64,000 bases of DNA from Welwitschia mirabilis. Lineage: Eukaryota; Gnetophyta; Gnetopsida; Welwitschiales. Where the stretch lies: the NCBI GenBank assembly GCA_051453625.1, contig JBOZIK010000001.1:225648121-225712120 (forward strand). The letters run 5' to 3'. Below the pieces are notes generated by a model. It was not told where the DNA came from, searched no databases, and saw only the letters and a program-made list of their open reading frames with translations. The position numbers and the translations under genes are program-made. This document shows, one piece after another, positions 1-11,867 of this stretch (position 1 is its first letter; each line of letters opens with the position of its first letter).

Positions 1-370
1 CATCTAGAGGAATGAAGTCCATCCCATATCTAAAATTTAAGTGTTAGAAATGGGTGAGACTTCATCTTATAAGGGTCCATTAGATCATGTTCAAAATGTA
101 AGAAAGGAATAGTCATCTTCTCAGGTATAGGAAGTGGTGATGGAGAAGATGACATCAATGGAACTTTTACATTTGCCCAGTATGACTTTGTTCTAATGAC
201 ACTAAAATTTTAGAGCCTATAAATTTTAGCTTTTAATGGTATAGAGATATGATTGCTCCCATATTCATTANNNNNNNNNNNNNNNNNNNNNNNNNNNNNN
301 NNNNNNNNNNNNNNNNNNNNNNNNNNNNNNNNNNNNNNNNNNNNNNNNNNNNNNNNNNNNNNNNNNNNNN

Positions 371-693
371 ATGATTGCTTCCATATTCATTATCCAAGGG
401 TGTTCCAATAACAAATTAAATGTTGATACATTGTCAATTACATGGAATTTAGTGTTATTAATCTTTTAAGCCACTTCAATAGGTAAAGTAACTATTTCTT
501 TTGATTTTTCCTCATAGTCATTGAATCCTCTAATCATCACACTTTTTTTTATGTTTAAAAGATGGCTCATTTTGAGCTTCTTAAGGCATGATGAATCTAT
601 CACATTTAGTTCAACTCCATAATCGATAAAAGCTCTACGTACTTTCATAGACATGATATTTAGAGATACACAAGGTAGTTCAATAATGATCAT
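371..693 (-). pseudogene. Retropepsin-like protease fragment of gypsy element A, copy 1
   Basis: This is an aspartic protease fragment that would cleave the gag-pol polyprotein in a live retroelement. The minus-strand frame reads AFIDYGVELNVI, where the usual Asp-Ser/Thr-Gly (or Asp-Gly-Gly) active site has become Asp-Tyr-Gly. It continues to TLPIEVA and then meets a stop near 465. The same frame goes on to FNLLLEHPWIMNM (about 380-415), which matches the LLLGRPWI motif of plant Ty3/gypsy proteases. The stop and the altered active site mark it as dead. It is cut on the left by a 100-base gap. A second, slightly different copy lies at 918-1107. Confidence 0.7.
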
Positions 694-917
694 CTTGTTA
701 GGCTTTGTATATGGTATAAAAGCTGAATTGTCTCCTCATATTCGTCACTCTTTTAAGCATGCACTTGCTTTAAGGTGGCTCCTTCTTTGAGTGGTTGATT
801 TTGATTAGGATATGATTNNNNNNNNNNNNNNNNNNNNNNNNNNNNNNNNNNNNNNNNNNNNNNNNNNNNNNNNNNNNNNNNNNNNNNNNNNNNNNNNNNN
901 NNNNNNNNNNNNNNNNN

Positions 918-1107
918 ATTTTTCCTCATAGTCATTGAATCCTCTAATCATCACACTTTTCTTTATGTTTAAAAGATGGCTCATTTTGAGCTTCTCAAGG
1001 CATGATGAACCTATCACATTTAGTTCAACTCCATAATCAATAAAAGCTCTACTTACTTTCATAGACATGATATTTAGAGATACGCAAGGTAGTTCAATAA
1101 TGATCAT
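918..1107 (-). pseudogene. Retropepsin-like protease fragment of gypsy element A, copy 2
   Basis: A second copy of the same protease segment, differing from copy 1 by a few percent by eye (for example GSSCLEKL against DSSCLKKL). It has the same Asp-Tyr-Gly active-site change, so that change came before the duplication. The C-terminal half is lost in the gap at 818-917. It may be a real tandem duplication or two alleles placed side by side by the assembler. Confidence 0.6.
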
Positions 1108-1937
1108 CTTGTTAGGCTTTGTATAAATCTCATGGTATAAAAGCTAAATTATCTCCTCATATTCGTCACTCTTTTAAGCATGCACTTGCTTTAAGGTGAC
1201 TCCTTCTTTGAGTGGGTGATTTTAATTAGGATATGATTTCAATCTTAAATGCTTCTTGCATATTATTTTAAATGAAATTCTATGGGGATTAGAGCTCTCA
1301 ATTAGTGAGGTTAAATAATTATACACCTACTTTACTTTAGAGGCAAGTAACTATGTTGGCATATGTAATGAAGGTGTAGGACGAGTTCGAGAATATTTTG
1401 CTTGAACCATGGCTTTTTTCTAATTCTCCTAAATGACTTATCCTAGTGGGTTTTTGGGTTGATCTTGGATTACTAGAATTGCATAGGGACTATTGTCATT
1501 TTGAAATGCTACATTTTGTTATGGTTATGATATAGGAGGTTGAGCAGGAAAGTGGTTCTTATAAATCTCAAGCTGTTCATTTGCAGCTGCTAAGAGAGTG
1601 TCGAATTTTATATTTTTTTTTGTTTTTGATAATGTCTTGAACAATGTGTCTTAGATTGAAAAAAAAGTTTAGGACATTCTTACACTCTATGGTACTCACA
1701 ATATTTTGACTCATCATACCCTATTGGTATGGGTGCATTTGGGTCCTTTTATCTAATTAGAGGCAATTGGATTTCCTCCTTTTTTAATAGCATTAAGAGG
1801 ATTTATCTCATTGGAAAAAGTCCTTTTAGGTTGAGAAATTATAGTTTTATTTTGAGGCATATATACCTGTTGTAAAGATTATGGTGGTAGCAGAATTTGC
1901 ACTTATTATAGTGGAGGATAAAATGATTGATGATAAG

Positions 1938-3021
1938 CTAGTTAAGAAGAAAAAACTTGTGGACAAAAAACTTGTGGAGCAAAAAGAACTTAAGGTGCCA
2001 TTGGCACCATAATTGAATTACCCGTTGGTTGGGATGGATAAATTGATCAAATTGGTTGATTGATGACAGTAACATCCTTTGGGTTGTCATCTCTAGTATT
2101 ATTGTTATCCCTTCTAGATGGTTTTCTTTGGGAGGTATTACCATATTATATGGATCCTTTTTCTTCTCCTATAACTTCTATTATCTTCATTAGTATGATA
2201 GCTTATTTAATCATTTTAAATAACTACATTCTGAGATGTTCTAAAATGTATCGAATGTAATATTTTGCAAACAGATAAATCATGTCCGAATCTACAATGG
2301 AGGTTTCCAATTGTAAGGTAATGATCCTCCATCATCATGCATAAGCTTGTACTATTTTGTTAAATTGTTGTTTCATTGTAGTAAAGGTATCTAATGTCAT
2401 TTGTTTTGTGATATTGATGGAGTATTATTAAATAAACATTTCTATTAATTGTTTTAGACTTTTGATCGAATGAGTTGGTATCCTATGATACCATTCAAGG
2501 GCTTGTTGTTTTAAAGATTAGCAAAATAAGTGATAAGATGTATTTTGTTTAATGTTATACATATGACATGTCTGGTTGTAGTTTCTTACATGCATGATAG
2601 GTCTTTTACACCTTGGAATTTCTCAAAGTTAGGCATTTCACTAGGTGATAGGATTTTTCAAGGAATAGAGGGGTAAATCGAAGTGTCATCAAAGTCAGAA
2701 TCTAAATAGCTTTTCTTGCTTTGGAGACCTCATTTCAAGTCATTAATGGATTTCCAAATGGTTGTCAAATTAAGATGATCAAGAGTTTTGNNNNNNNNNN
2801 CTATTTCTAGGTGATTCTTCTCCATGTATGGAGTACTCAAATAAGCTATTATCATCGTTAGCCTATTTTTTTAGGCCTTATAATTATTATTGGATTTTTA
2901 GGTTTTCTTCATGACCCCATTTATTGATGAACTCTTCATTATTGCTTTTTTCATGAAGAAGTTCATTCTGATAAGCTTGACTCCTTTTTTGACTAGTTAA
3001 TTCTAATATTTTGGATGCCAT
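1938..3021 (-). pseudogene. gag remnant of gypsy element A
   Basis: gag encodes the capsid-like structural protein of the retroelement. The minus-strand frame opens with an ATG at 3021 (MASKILELTSQKRSQAYQ, then a charged, Asn- and Glu-rich stretch). Further downstream, near 2425-2515, the frame reads ALEWYHRIPTHSIKS and KQLIEMFI. This matches the core of the plant retrotransposon gag domain, where a conserved Trp is followed by a short loop and 'SI.SW..L...F'. A basic, Asn/Asp-rich segment follows at 1938-2144, a position where gag proteins often carry nucleic-acid-binding tails; I see no clear zinc knuckle. Several stops and a 10-base gap (2791-2800) interrupt it. Confidence 0.6.
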
Positions 3022-3399
3022 AATAGGAATTCAACTACTAGGATGCACAAGGTATGGGTTTTAATAAGCTCTATCGTCCATTATGATACAAAGCTCATTT
3101 GTGATAAGCATAGAAGGATCTTGTTACATGAGAAGTTTGTATATATCTTTAGGAATGCAAGCCTTTTTGCCTCTCATTGATACTAGAATTTTGGCTATTC
3201 TAAGTTAAGATAAGTCATTAAAAAAGTGAATGCATAATGTCCAATGAATAATTTAAAAACCCATTAGAGGGGCTCTCTTTCTAGCAACTAACTATCTAAG
3301 AGATTTTTTATTTCCCATGAATGATGAATTAGTTCTAAAGTTATGTGATGATAGATGACTTTGATGGTTTGATGACAATTTGAATGAGTTTAAACTAAA

Positions 3400-3605
3400 C
3401 TTAATGACTTGACCTGGTTTGATTGAAGTTTATTAACTTTAACTATGTTTGACTCTAGTTTACTAAATTGGAATTACCTTGACTAAATTCGTTTGACTTA
3501 TTTTAACTGATTTTGACTGACTTTCACTGTTTGACTATATTGACTAAATTTAATTTGCTTTGACTGATCTTTGACTAACTTTAACAAGGTTGACTATGAT
3601 TACTG
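3400..3605. repeat. TTGACT-rich degenerate tandem array, leader copy 1
   Basis: On the plus strand TTGACT or TTGACC recurs about ten times, usually spaced 10-30 bases apart with AT-rich filler. It lies upstream of the gag start at 3021 on the element's sense strand, so it belongs to the leader or LTR. TTGAC(C/T) is the core of the plant W-box bound by WRKY factors; whether it acts as one here is unknown. Confidence 0.6.
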
Positions 3606-3902
3606 ATTTATTTTAACAGAGTTTGGGAACTTGGCCCTGATATTATGATATTTTCTTGAAATTTATTTTAGGCTTGAAATTTTTTCCTATAACAAAAATT
3701 TAAATGCATAGAACTGAGTTCTAATCTAAAAATTTAGGACTTAATAATGGTAAAAATAATTTTTTTCTAGAATATAGAAAATATTATTTTTTTAATGTGA
3801 TTNNNNNNNNNNNNNNNNNNNNNNNNNNNNNNNNNNNNNNNNNNNNNNNNNNNNNNNNNNNNNNNNNNNNNNNNNNNNNNNNNNNNNNNNNNNNNNNNNN
3901 NN

Positions 3903-4061
3903 TCTTTAGGTCTTGTACTTATGGTTGTTATTGGATTTTTAGCTCTTTTCATGACTTTATTCGTTGATGAATTCTTCATTATTACTCTTTTCATAAATGA
4001 GTTTATTCTAATCAGTTTAACATCTTTCTTAACTAGTTAATCCTAACCTCTTAGATGCCAT
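3903..4061 (-). pseudogene. Second copy of the gag N-terminus of gypsy element A
   Basis: The minus strand from an ATG at 4061 reads MASKRLGLTS and, after stops, KSNNEEFINE. It aligns with the gag start at 3021 along about 150 bases, and the match extends upstream over 3022-3165 against 4062-4163. The copy is clearly older or less constrained than its partner, with several stops. A gap (3803-3902) cuts its downstream part. Each gag start has its own GACT-rich leader on its upstream side, so whole 5' regions seem to have been duplicated, or two related insertions lie side by side. Confidence 0.55.
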
Positions 4062-4465
4062 GACATAGATTCATTCATTAGGATGAACAAGGTATAGGTC
4101 CCAATAAGCTCTGTAGTCCATGATGGAATGAAGCTCATCTGTAGCAAGGATAGAGGGGTCTTANNNNNNNNNNNNNNNNNNNNNNNNNNNNNNNNNNNNN
4201 NNNNNNNNNNNNNNNNNNNNNNNNNNNNNNNNNNNNNNNNNNNNNNNNNNNNNNNNNNNNNNNNNNNNNNNNNNNNNNNNNNNNNNNNNNNNNNNNNNNN
4301 NNNNNNNNNNNNNNNNNNNNNNNNNNNNNNNNNNNNNNNNNNNNNNNNNNNNNNNNNNNNNNNNNNNNNNNNNNNNNNNNNNNNNNNNNNNNNNNNNNNN
4401 NNNNNNNNNNNNNNNNNNNNNNNNNNNNNNNNNNNNNNNNNNNNNNNNNNNNNNNNNNNNNNNNN

Positions 4466-4825
4466 AGCTTGACTGAATTTGACTATGTTTAACTCTGGTT
4501 AACTAATATTGATTGACTTTAACTGACTTCATCTTCACAAAATTTGATTGAACTCGACTAAATTTGATTATTTAACCAAGTTTGAATAAGTTGTTATGGC
4601 TTTGTTGACTAAGTTTGACGATTTGACAAAGTTTGACTATGGTTGAACTAGATTTGTTTTGATAGAATTGGATTGAATTTGACTCAGTTTGACTAGTTTT
4701 GGTTTGACTAAATTTAATTGTTTATTTTTTCTCATAATGAGTTTTGACAAGGTTTGAATATTTTGTTTTGATAGAATTTGACTATGCTTTAATAATTTAA
4801 CTGTGTTTGACTACTTAACTAAGTC
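4466..4825. repeat. TTGACT-rich degenerate tandem array, leader copy 2
   Basis: A second array of the same kind, with more than ten TTGAC cores, lies upstream of the second gag start at 4061. Its left border is a 302-base gap, so the true length is unknown. The shared pattern with 3400-3605 supports a duplicated 5' region of one element family. Confidence 0.6.
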
Positions 4826-4840
4826 TCAAGCCCTTCTTCT

Positions 4841-7140
4841 AAATCATCAAAACTAAACAATGGAAAGCTTTTTTTAAAATATTTTTTAAAATTTGGAATT
4901 TCTAATTTAAGGAAGTTTACAATCCTAAAAATATATAATGAAACCTAATAATCTAATACTTATTTTTAAAATAAAGTATAAAATACTTGAGTAGATTTAG
5001 TTGGATGAAAAATTCTAAAAGATTCAAGAAAACTGGATTCCCGATTTTTAATTTTCACTATTATTCAAACTTTTAGCATTAGGATGCCCATTTTGAATGG
5101 AATTAATGTAGGATGTTATTGATACAATATGGATTTTAGAGTACATGTAAATAAAATATATTTCTAATAGAGAGGGTTTTTCTTTGGAAATGTGATAACT
5201 TGAGAGAGCATTGACAAATTAACATGTATTGACTCAATTTCCTAGTATTAATTTCATGGGTAAGTTAAAATGTAATATTTACTTTCAAGCTTATGGAAGC
5301 ATAAAATGTAGTAAACTATCAATGAAGGATTAATTTCTAAATTACAACCTTGAATACCAATATTTTAGGAATATTATGCAATGCATCTAACGGAAGATTA
5401 TGAAAATGAAAATTATAGGTGGTAACGAGATCTTCAGAATTACTACATTTAAATCTGAGGAATTATAACATCGTTATGAAGAAAACATAAAAAACCTGGA
5501 GTTAGAGAGCGAATAGAGAAATACTTCAAAAGTGAGGATTCTTTTCCCTTAATTCTCCTTTGACGTGCCTTTAACTATTCACTTCCCACTATGTTTTGTG
5601 TTGCAGTCTTTGCTGCCCTGTGATTTGTGAGAAGCAGGCTTTTCTTCCATTGCAGTCCCTTTATTTTTAAGTGCTATTGTAGAGAAACGCAATCCTTTCA
5701 GCATGTTGTAGGTTCTCTTCCCCTTGCTCTCTATCTCATCTATCTTTGATGCTAGCGTTTACTATTTGATTACCTCCCTTAAAAAAAAAAAAAAAAAAAA
5801 AGTGTAAGCGTTGACGTCCTCTGATCTGCTGTGATTTTGCTCTCTGGCGATCTCCCTTAAACTCGCTTCTTTATTGTCTGATGAATTGTTTCAAGTTCTG
5901 TAAATCGTAGAAACCCTAAGAATGCCATGCCTTATCTTGTGCTTTTGTTGAAATGACACTTTTGCATGCTTTCAATCTTTGCAAAAGCTTTTTGGCATGA
6001 AGACAGTGAATGATGGCTTCAAATAGAGAGCTGTCGGGATTGTGAGCAAACCATCAGTGCTGCAGAAGCCAAACAAGAACGTCCAAACATTAAATGACTA
6101 AGGAGGTAGTGCCATGCATGTGAGGGTAGATGCCATAAGCATGAGAGTGATCTTTTTCTCTGTCGAAGGTTCCTCCCATGCAATCTTTCTTGCGATGTTT
6201 TGCTTCTCCCTTATGTGCCTCTGAATATCAGAGCTCTCTTAGCACCTCTATTCCTGTGGTTTACATGGTTTATGCTAGTGTCCCTTTATGATTGTCTTGT
6301 GCCTCTCGATTCATGTTTTTTTTGCATTTTTGTTCTCCTCTTACATATCCTTCTGATCCACCATTTTTGTCCTCTCTGTACTGCTTGGTTATCTGCTCTT
6401 TTTCGAAGGCCACATTATCTAACTGCAAATATTTTTGGTGGTTTGACATTACAGGCATATGTGACATAGGATGTAAACCTCCCTGGAATAAACAATTCAA
6501 TATTTGGCCACTCTGAGACTTCCAGAAAGTAAGCAATTAGAGAACATATGATACTGGAAGCAATACTAAAGGATTACCTCAAACAAAGATATTAGGAATT
6601 AGCATATAATGGTTGTTAGTGGAGGTGAGAAAACGTAAGGTCTACATTGCTCTCGGTATTCTCATGTGATTCTCTTCTTTTTAAGCATTGATCTCACAAT
6701 AATCACCTCTTCGATCATCGTCACTGTCTTTGATTGAATTTTTCTGCTTTGCTATGTATGCTATTGTTTTGCGTGCCTCTTTTGGCTATGTCGTTTCTAT
6801 TGTATTGTTTTTTGTTAATGGTTTTCCTCATTGTTTTCTGTGTTTTATTGTTTTGCTGTTGCTATCTTTTTTCTTTTTTTTTTAAATTACTTTCTTGCTT
6901 TCTCTGGACACCACCCTCCGCCACGTCGTCTTGGGACGAGCACTGCTATCGTGTTTGTAATACTGGTAGTGGAGCTATGGAGTAATTCCTAGTTGTAGAG
7001 GTTGGGATTTCTTGTAGATCAATTCTTAGGCTATTAAGAGAGATTGAAGGAGGGTGGTGGATAAAGCTCAGATCAAGAAGAGTGTAAAACATTATTGTTT
7101 TATCCCAGAAAATGTAGTCCAATAGATATAGAATTTTATG
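4841..7140. other. Unassigned region with a less AT-rich block and an A21 tract
   Basis: 4841-5500 is plain AT-rich sequence with nothing recognisable. From about 5500 to 7090 the composition changes: pyrimidine-rich plus-strand stretches and more CG-containing words, as in a 5' region or intron of a plant gene. An uninterrupted run of 21 A lies at 5781-5801. I could not find a target-site duplication to make that run the tail of a retroposed copy. Open frames here (for example 6200-6469, 6734-6985 plus; 6270-6536 minus) are short, hydrophobic or low-complexity and match no family I know, so no gene is called. Confidence 0.4.
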
Positions 7141-7160
7141 AGTATCATTATTAAAAGTTA

Positions 7161-7330
7161 AACATCAGAGGTTATATACCTATGCATGATATGCTTAGAC
7201 ATCAGATGTTCATGCATCGTACATAAGAATATGTTGGATGCCTAAGTGTGGCACACTAAAGGACATTGGATGTTCAAGCATCGTACTCTAGAAGATGTTG
7301 TATGTCTAGGCATTAGACATCTATGAGATG
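7161..7330. repeat. Two to three degenerate ~64-bp tandem repeats
   Basis: The phrase GACATYRGATGTTCAWGCATCGTAC begins at 7198 and again at 7262, 64 bases apart, and a weaker start (AACATCAGAGG) lies at 7161. The copies share words such as GTTGGATGCCTA/GTTGTATGTCTA. No coding sense is visible. Confidence 0.5.
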
Positions 7331-9643
7331 TCCAAATGTTAAACATAATAAGAAGTACTAAGCTTACTTAAAAAGAAGAAGTCTTGATAATTAGATACTA
7401 GATAGGATTAGACATTCATATATGAAACAAATAAAAAACAGATTTGTCAAACACCCAAGGAACCATGTTAGAGTTCTAAACACTTCATGTTTAGGTTTAA
7501 CATCCATAATCAAGATTAAACACCAATGAAGAGGTTGGATTCCTAAAATAAGTTTGAACATCTAAGATAATGATAGTTTCATTATATGTATACATAAGTC
7601 TTGTTTAAAAATATTCTATTAAAACAAATGAAAAAAGTTGAAGTTAAATACATTTCCTTCATAAAAGTACTAGGATGGATGACCTCCTAGGTTAATATAA
7701 CAGAAATTTTGTAATTTTGCTCATTTATTTCTCAATTAGCATTATTTTATCTCATAATCTTAAAATTCATCATTTAAATAGTTTGAATTATGATTTGCTA
7801 CTTAATAATTACATAACATCTAAAAACTTGAAAAGGTGCATTTGAGATAGCTTGAAATTCATGCTATTTTTCCTACTTTAGAAGAGAGAATTTTTTTTAT
7901 TGTTTATGAATTTTAAAATTCCTAAAGGGTAGACTCAAAAAATATAAAGTGTATGGACTTATCTTAGTCACTTTTAAAATAAATGTTGGTATGTTTTAGG
8001 CACTAAATTTTACTAGAATAGATGGCATAACAGACTTATCTCATTACCTAATGCTAAGGAAATGTATAGGGGCCATCTAAAAGAGAACAATAGTTTACTA
8101 TGAGTGTCAAGTAATGAGGAAATTATAAGATGGAAAGTGATTGATAAGATTTTGTCTTTTTCAACCTTTTGATTACAAATGAACATCATTATTAGATTGT
8201 ATAAAAGTGTATATATAAATATAACGTTGTGGAAAGATTGAAGGGAACTCTTAGTATACAAACTTAGACATGGATTTGATTATTTTTAAATAAAGTTAAA
8301 GCCTTTGCATGAAAAGAGATAAGACAATAGAAGTAGTTAGTGAGCTTTAAGATATCAAGTAGGTTTTAAATAAGAATTACAAATAATAATACATTAAATG
8401 GAAATTTTTAATTAATAATGCTCAAGTTATACTAGCCTCTAATGAGGCTATTACAACATTTCCAGCTGATGGAGAATTAAAGACCTTGGATTTTAAAACA
8501 GTAGTGAATATCTTGATTAAACATTGATAAGTAGTAAGATGAAAATTAGTGGATTCACATTGGAATTAGTTTTATAGGAGGTAAAGCTAACTATAGTGAA
8601 GGTAGTAGAAACTAAGGTTCGAAGGAAAACAACTATGAATGTAAACACTATAAGCCTAAGAAGTAGACGTGATCTAAAGTAACATCATGAAAGTTTTATA
8701 GTAATATATTATTTATATTTTAACTCCTTAATTACTCTAATTTTATCATCTTGAGAATGGTATTTATTGTATCTTAGTTGTGAAATTAAGTTAATGAAAT
8801 AAATTGGTAAATATATTTTTAATACTATTTTATAGGTTCACTTGAACATACAATAAATGCTCAAAAGTAGGACCAATGGAGAACACTTTGAATTATGTTA
8901 ACTGTTATGAATATGATATGGTGTATCAATTTAGTGGTGTGATGATGCATTAGAAATAGAAGACAAAGTTTGAAGAAATAACTCATGTTAAATTATGAGC
9001 TATAGTTACATGTTACATAATTTAAGAATACGTCTTATCAAAATACATAGTTGTAATATGACCTTAATAGCATAAGTCTTATACCTTAAGTATAAAAATT
9101 ATTTTATAATATCTACCATTGGTGGTAGTATGTGTACACTCTAAGTTTACTTATATCCATGCCTCTTCTTTTAGAGAGGATATCTAGATGCATTTTACAT
9201 ATTTTATATCTATGCTAGAAAATGTCCATGATTTCTTAAGCCCTTTTAGCTAGGGGACTATTCCACTGATATATGGAACTAAGGATGTATTAATATTGTA
9301 CCTATGAGGCATTGTTATAATAACCTATAATATTCATCTATAATACAAGATTATTCTTTAATGATTATTTTTGTCATTAGATTTTTCTTCTTCTTGATGT
9401 TTTTCTATGTGGTTTTATGTTCTATCATGCATTTCATATTTGGTAAGCTCTCTTATCTTTTTATTGTTGTAAATATTTAACATTAAAATGAATTTCAATC
9501 ATCATATAATTATTATAATATTTTATGCATAATTAGAATCATGATTACTCGTAACATGTTGAATTAATAATGTGTTAGATTGAATATTCTTAGTACTCTA
9601 TGTAATCATTAGATTAATCCCTTATTATTTCTATATCTTCAAC

Positions 9644-9715
9644 ATTTTGTTTTTGAAATTTCTCTTTATTAATGAATTCATTTTGTTTTTGAAATTTCTC
9701 TTTATTAATGAATTC
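9644..9715. repeat. Perfect 36-bp tandem duplication
   Basis: A 36-base unit that begins ATTTTGTTTTTGAAATTTC and ends GAATTC occurs at 9644-9679 and again at 9680-9715 with no difference. Perfect identity in otherwise decayed sequence suggests a recent local duplication or an assembly slip. Confidence 0.9.
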
Positions 9716-10574
9716 TTATAGTTTTAATATAATTTCCATGCACCTTATGGAAAAACAAATTCTCTAACTATTAATTCCAATTTCTTACACTGTAACCACA
9801 AAGTTGGATCTAAAAATAGGAACCAAAGAAAATAAAGTAAAATAGATGTTAAATTGATGGCCACTATGCATCTAAGTGTAAAGTTTTATGTAAGTATTTT
9901 TACAAAATAAGTTAAAAATATTAGGCAAGAAATACAAGACAAGAATCAGAATCATCTAATACTAAGAGATAATTAACCTTTCATAATAGATTAGTGGGGG
10001 AGGGGTATGAAGAAGTTGGATTAATTGAATCTAGATAAAAGCATATAGATAATCTAGTTGAATATCATGTATGTTATTTGAATTTAGATGTGATTATTAC
10101 AATAGACTATTAAATAATATGTAGTATAATGACTAATCATATTACTTTAAAAAAGGACTTGCTATACAACTTCAATAAGACATGTTAAATGATAACCAAA
10201 ATAGTGGATAATGATTTATAGTTAGTATTAGGTATTAAAACATTATTTGAGAAATTAATATATATATATTAGTTGTATTATAACTAAGAAATGTTTTTTA
10301 TATCCTTCAAACAAAACATAATCCATTATGACTAAATGCAATGACCTATAAATTCATTGAATTTTAATATTATAATAACAACAATAGATTATAAGTAAAT
10401 TTTAATAGTAAAAGAAATATCTATCTCATTAGTTAATTAAAAGAAAAGTTTATGTACTTAAATGACAATGTTAACATGTCAACAAAAAAGATTTTCTTGA
10501 TATATGATAAAGGAATAAGTATTCGAATATGTGACCATAAAAATTTATATATCATTGAAACTTTTAAAAGATGT

Positions 10575-11080
10575 CATTTGGCATGATGCACTTTAGCATA
10601 TAAAATTATAGAGATTATGCCATCATAGACAAGTTTCTAATGATTTAAATGTAAAGAGCATAAAATTCAAGACTTGCATTCTAAATAAGATCATGAGATA
10701 ACAGATTGAGAAAAGAAAGTATGGACCATAAAGAAGTTGAATTCAATGCACTATAAAGTTTGAACTAACACTATAGAAAATTTAAGAGGTAATTGATATT
10801 TTAAGTAATGGAAGAGTCATGTTGAAAAGAATGCTAGCTATAAAAATAAGATCTTATGTACTAATAATGGTAAGAAGTGCATCTCATAGAAGTTGGAGTA
10901 ATTCTTAAATATGAAAGTAACATATTAGCACTATAGTATCATGCATGCCATATGGGAATGATATCATAAAGAGAAATAATCATGGAGTTCTTAATATGAT
11001 ATAATTAGTATTTATATAGAATTATTTACCTACTTGTTTATGTAGAAAGACATTGGATAATGTTGTTTCAATATTGAGTT
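10575..11080 (+). pseudogene. copia GAG-pre-integrase and integrase remnant
   Basis: At 10580 the plus strand reads WHDAL followed by a stop and HIKL, matching the LWHxRLGH start of the copia GAG-pre-integrase zinc-binding region. Near 10930-11000 a stop-ridden frame reads VSCMPYGNDIIKRNN, which sits where copia integrases have the PYTPQQNGVAERKN motif, and RKTLDNVV follows where the family has a Pro/Thr-Lys-Ala-Leu segment. The catalytic DDE residues cannot be placed with confidence. The call rests mainly on order and on the much better reverse transcriptase match downstream. Confidence 0.45.
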
Positions 11081-11867
11081 GATAGCCATTTAATAAGTAG
11101 TATATGACACAAAAAAAAAAGAGACTTTGAATGTTTATGTCATATTATGTTACAATAATAATAAACTTCAATGTAATAAAATTAAATAGCATCATAACTT
11201 GGCATATTTGTTAAGTATGAAGCTAGTGTAATGGATTCTATACTCTTTCTACTATAATAATAAAAATTTATTTTTCTTTGTAATGAGGTATTTGTATAAT
11301 TCAAAGAAGATCTCATTAAGTTAGATGAAAGGGTAAAGATTCATGAACTAAATAATAAATTTAAAATATTAGATTATTACTTTACATGGATTTTAATCTT
11401 TAAGAGGTAAAGAACTTTTGAATGTTATTATTTAAATATAAATATAGGAATCTATGGATAGGTAGTTGTACTAGCTATGTAAACATGTACCTACATAATA
11501 GTAAAATGCTTAAATATTAGAGAAATAGGTGCAAGATATATATATTGAAGCTAAAATTCTAAAGACAAGGCTTCTGATAAAAATGATGACATGGATGTAA
11601 GGGCTCTTAAAACTATTTTATGGATAAAGAATGATGTAAAGGATATTAACATTTAAAGTATCTAAAACTAGAGAGGGTAAGAAAATGATAAACTAAGGAA
11701 GTGGAATTTAGTAAGTAAGAAAGGATGAAGAAATTAAAATGGAAATAGATCCTACAAAATTTTCCTTTACTCAAGTAATAAACTAAAAATGTTTCAAGAA
11801 TAGAATAATGATAAGAGTAAATCATCAATCGTTAATGTAGAATAGCACTTAGGAGCTAATGGATCTA

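Larger units (their letters stand above)
371..1245. repeat. Direct duplication of about 330 bp with a 412-bp period around a gap
   Basis: The segment from about 506 to 797 recurs from about 918 to 1239, almost unchanged, so the two copies are offset by about 412 bases including 100 N. A few small differences separate them, including a short insertion in copy 2 near 1127. A related sign is at the first gap: the 20-odd bases before it (248-270) reappear just after it (371-393). Both patterns are what unresolved overlapping contig ends or a collapsed tandem repeat would leave. Confidence 0.65.
1..4840 (-). mobile_element. Decayed Ty3/gypsy retrotransposon A (leader, gag, protease)
   Basis: Read on the minus strand from right to left, this stretch holds a repeat-rich leader, the start of gag, a gag core, and a retropepsin that runs off the left edge of the window. 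That order (leader, gag, protease) is the order of a Ty3/gypsy element, and the LLLxxPWI motif after the protease active site is typical of plant gypsy proteases. All reading frames are interrupted by stops, so nothing here should be functional. Parts of the protease and of the gag start are present twice, beside runs of N. Reverse transcriptase and integrase would lie left of the window. The long terminal repeats were not identified. The right border at the end of the second GACT array is an estimate. Confidence 0.65.

Noticed and set aside
5781-5801. A21 run as poly(A) tail of a retroposed gene
   Set aside because: No target-site duplication and no coding or SINE sequence upstream could be identified.
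6734-6985. Hydrophobic frame that could suggest a membrane protein
   Set aside because: It comes from a T-rich tract (Leu, Phe, Cys and Val codons) with no family match and no conserved motif.
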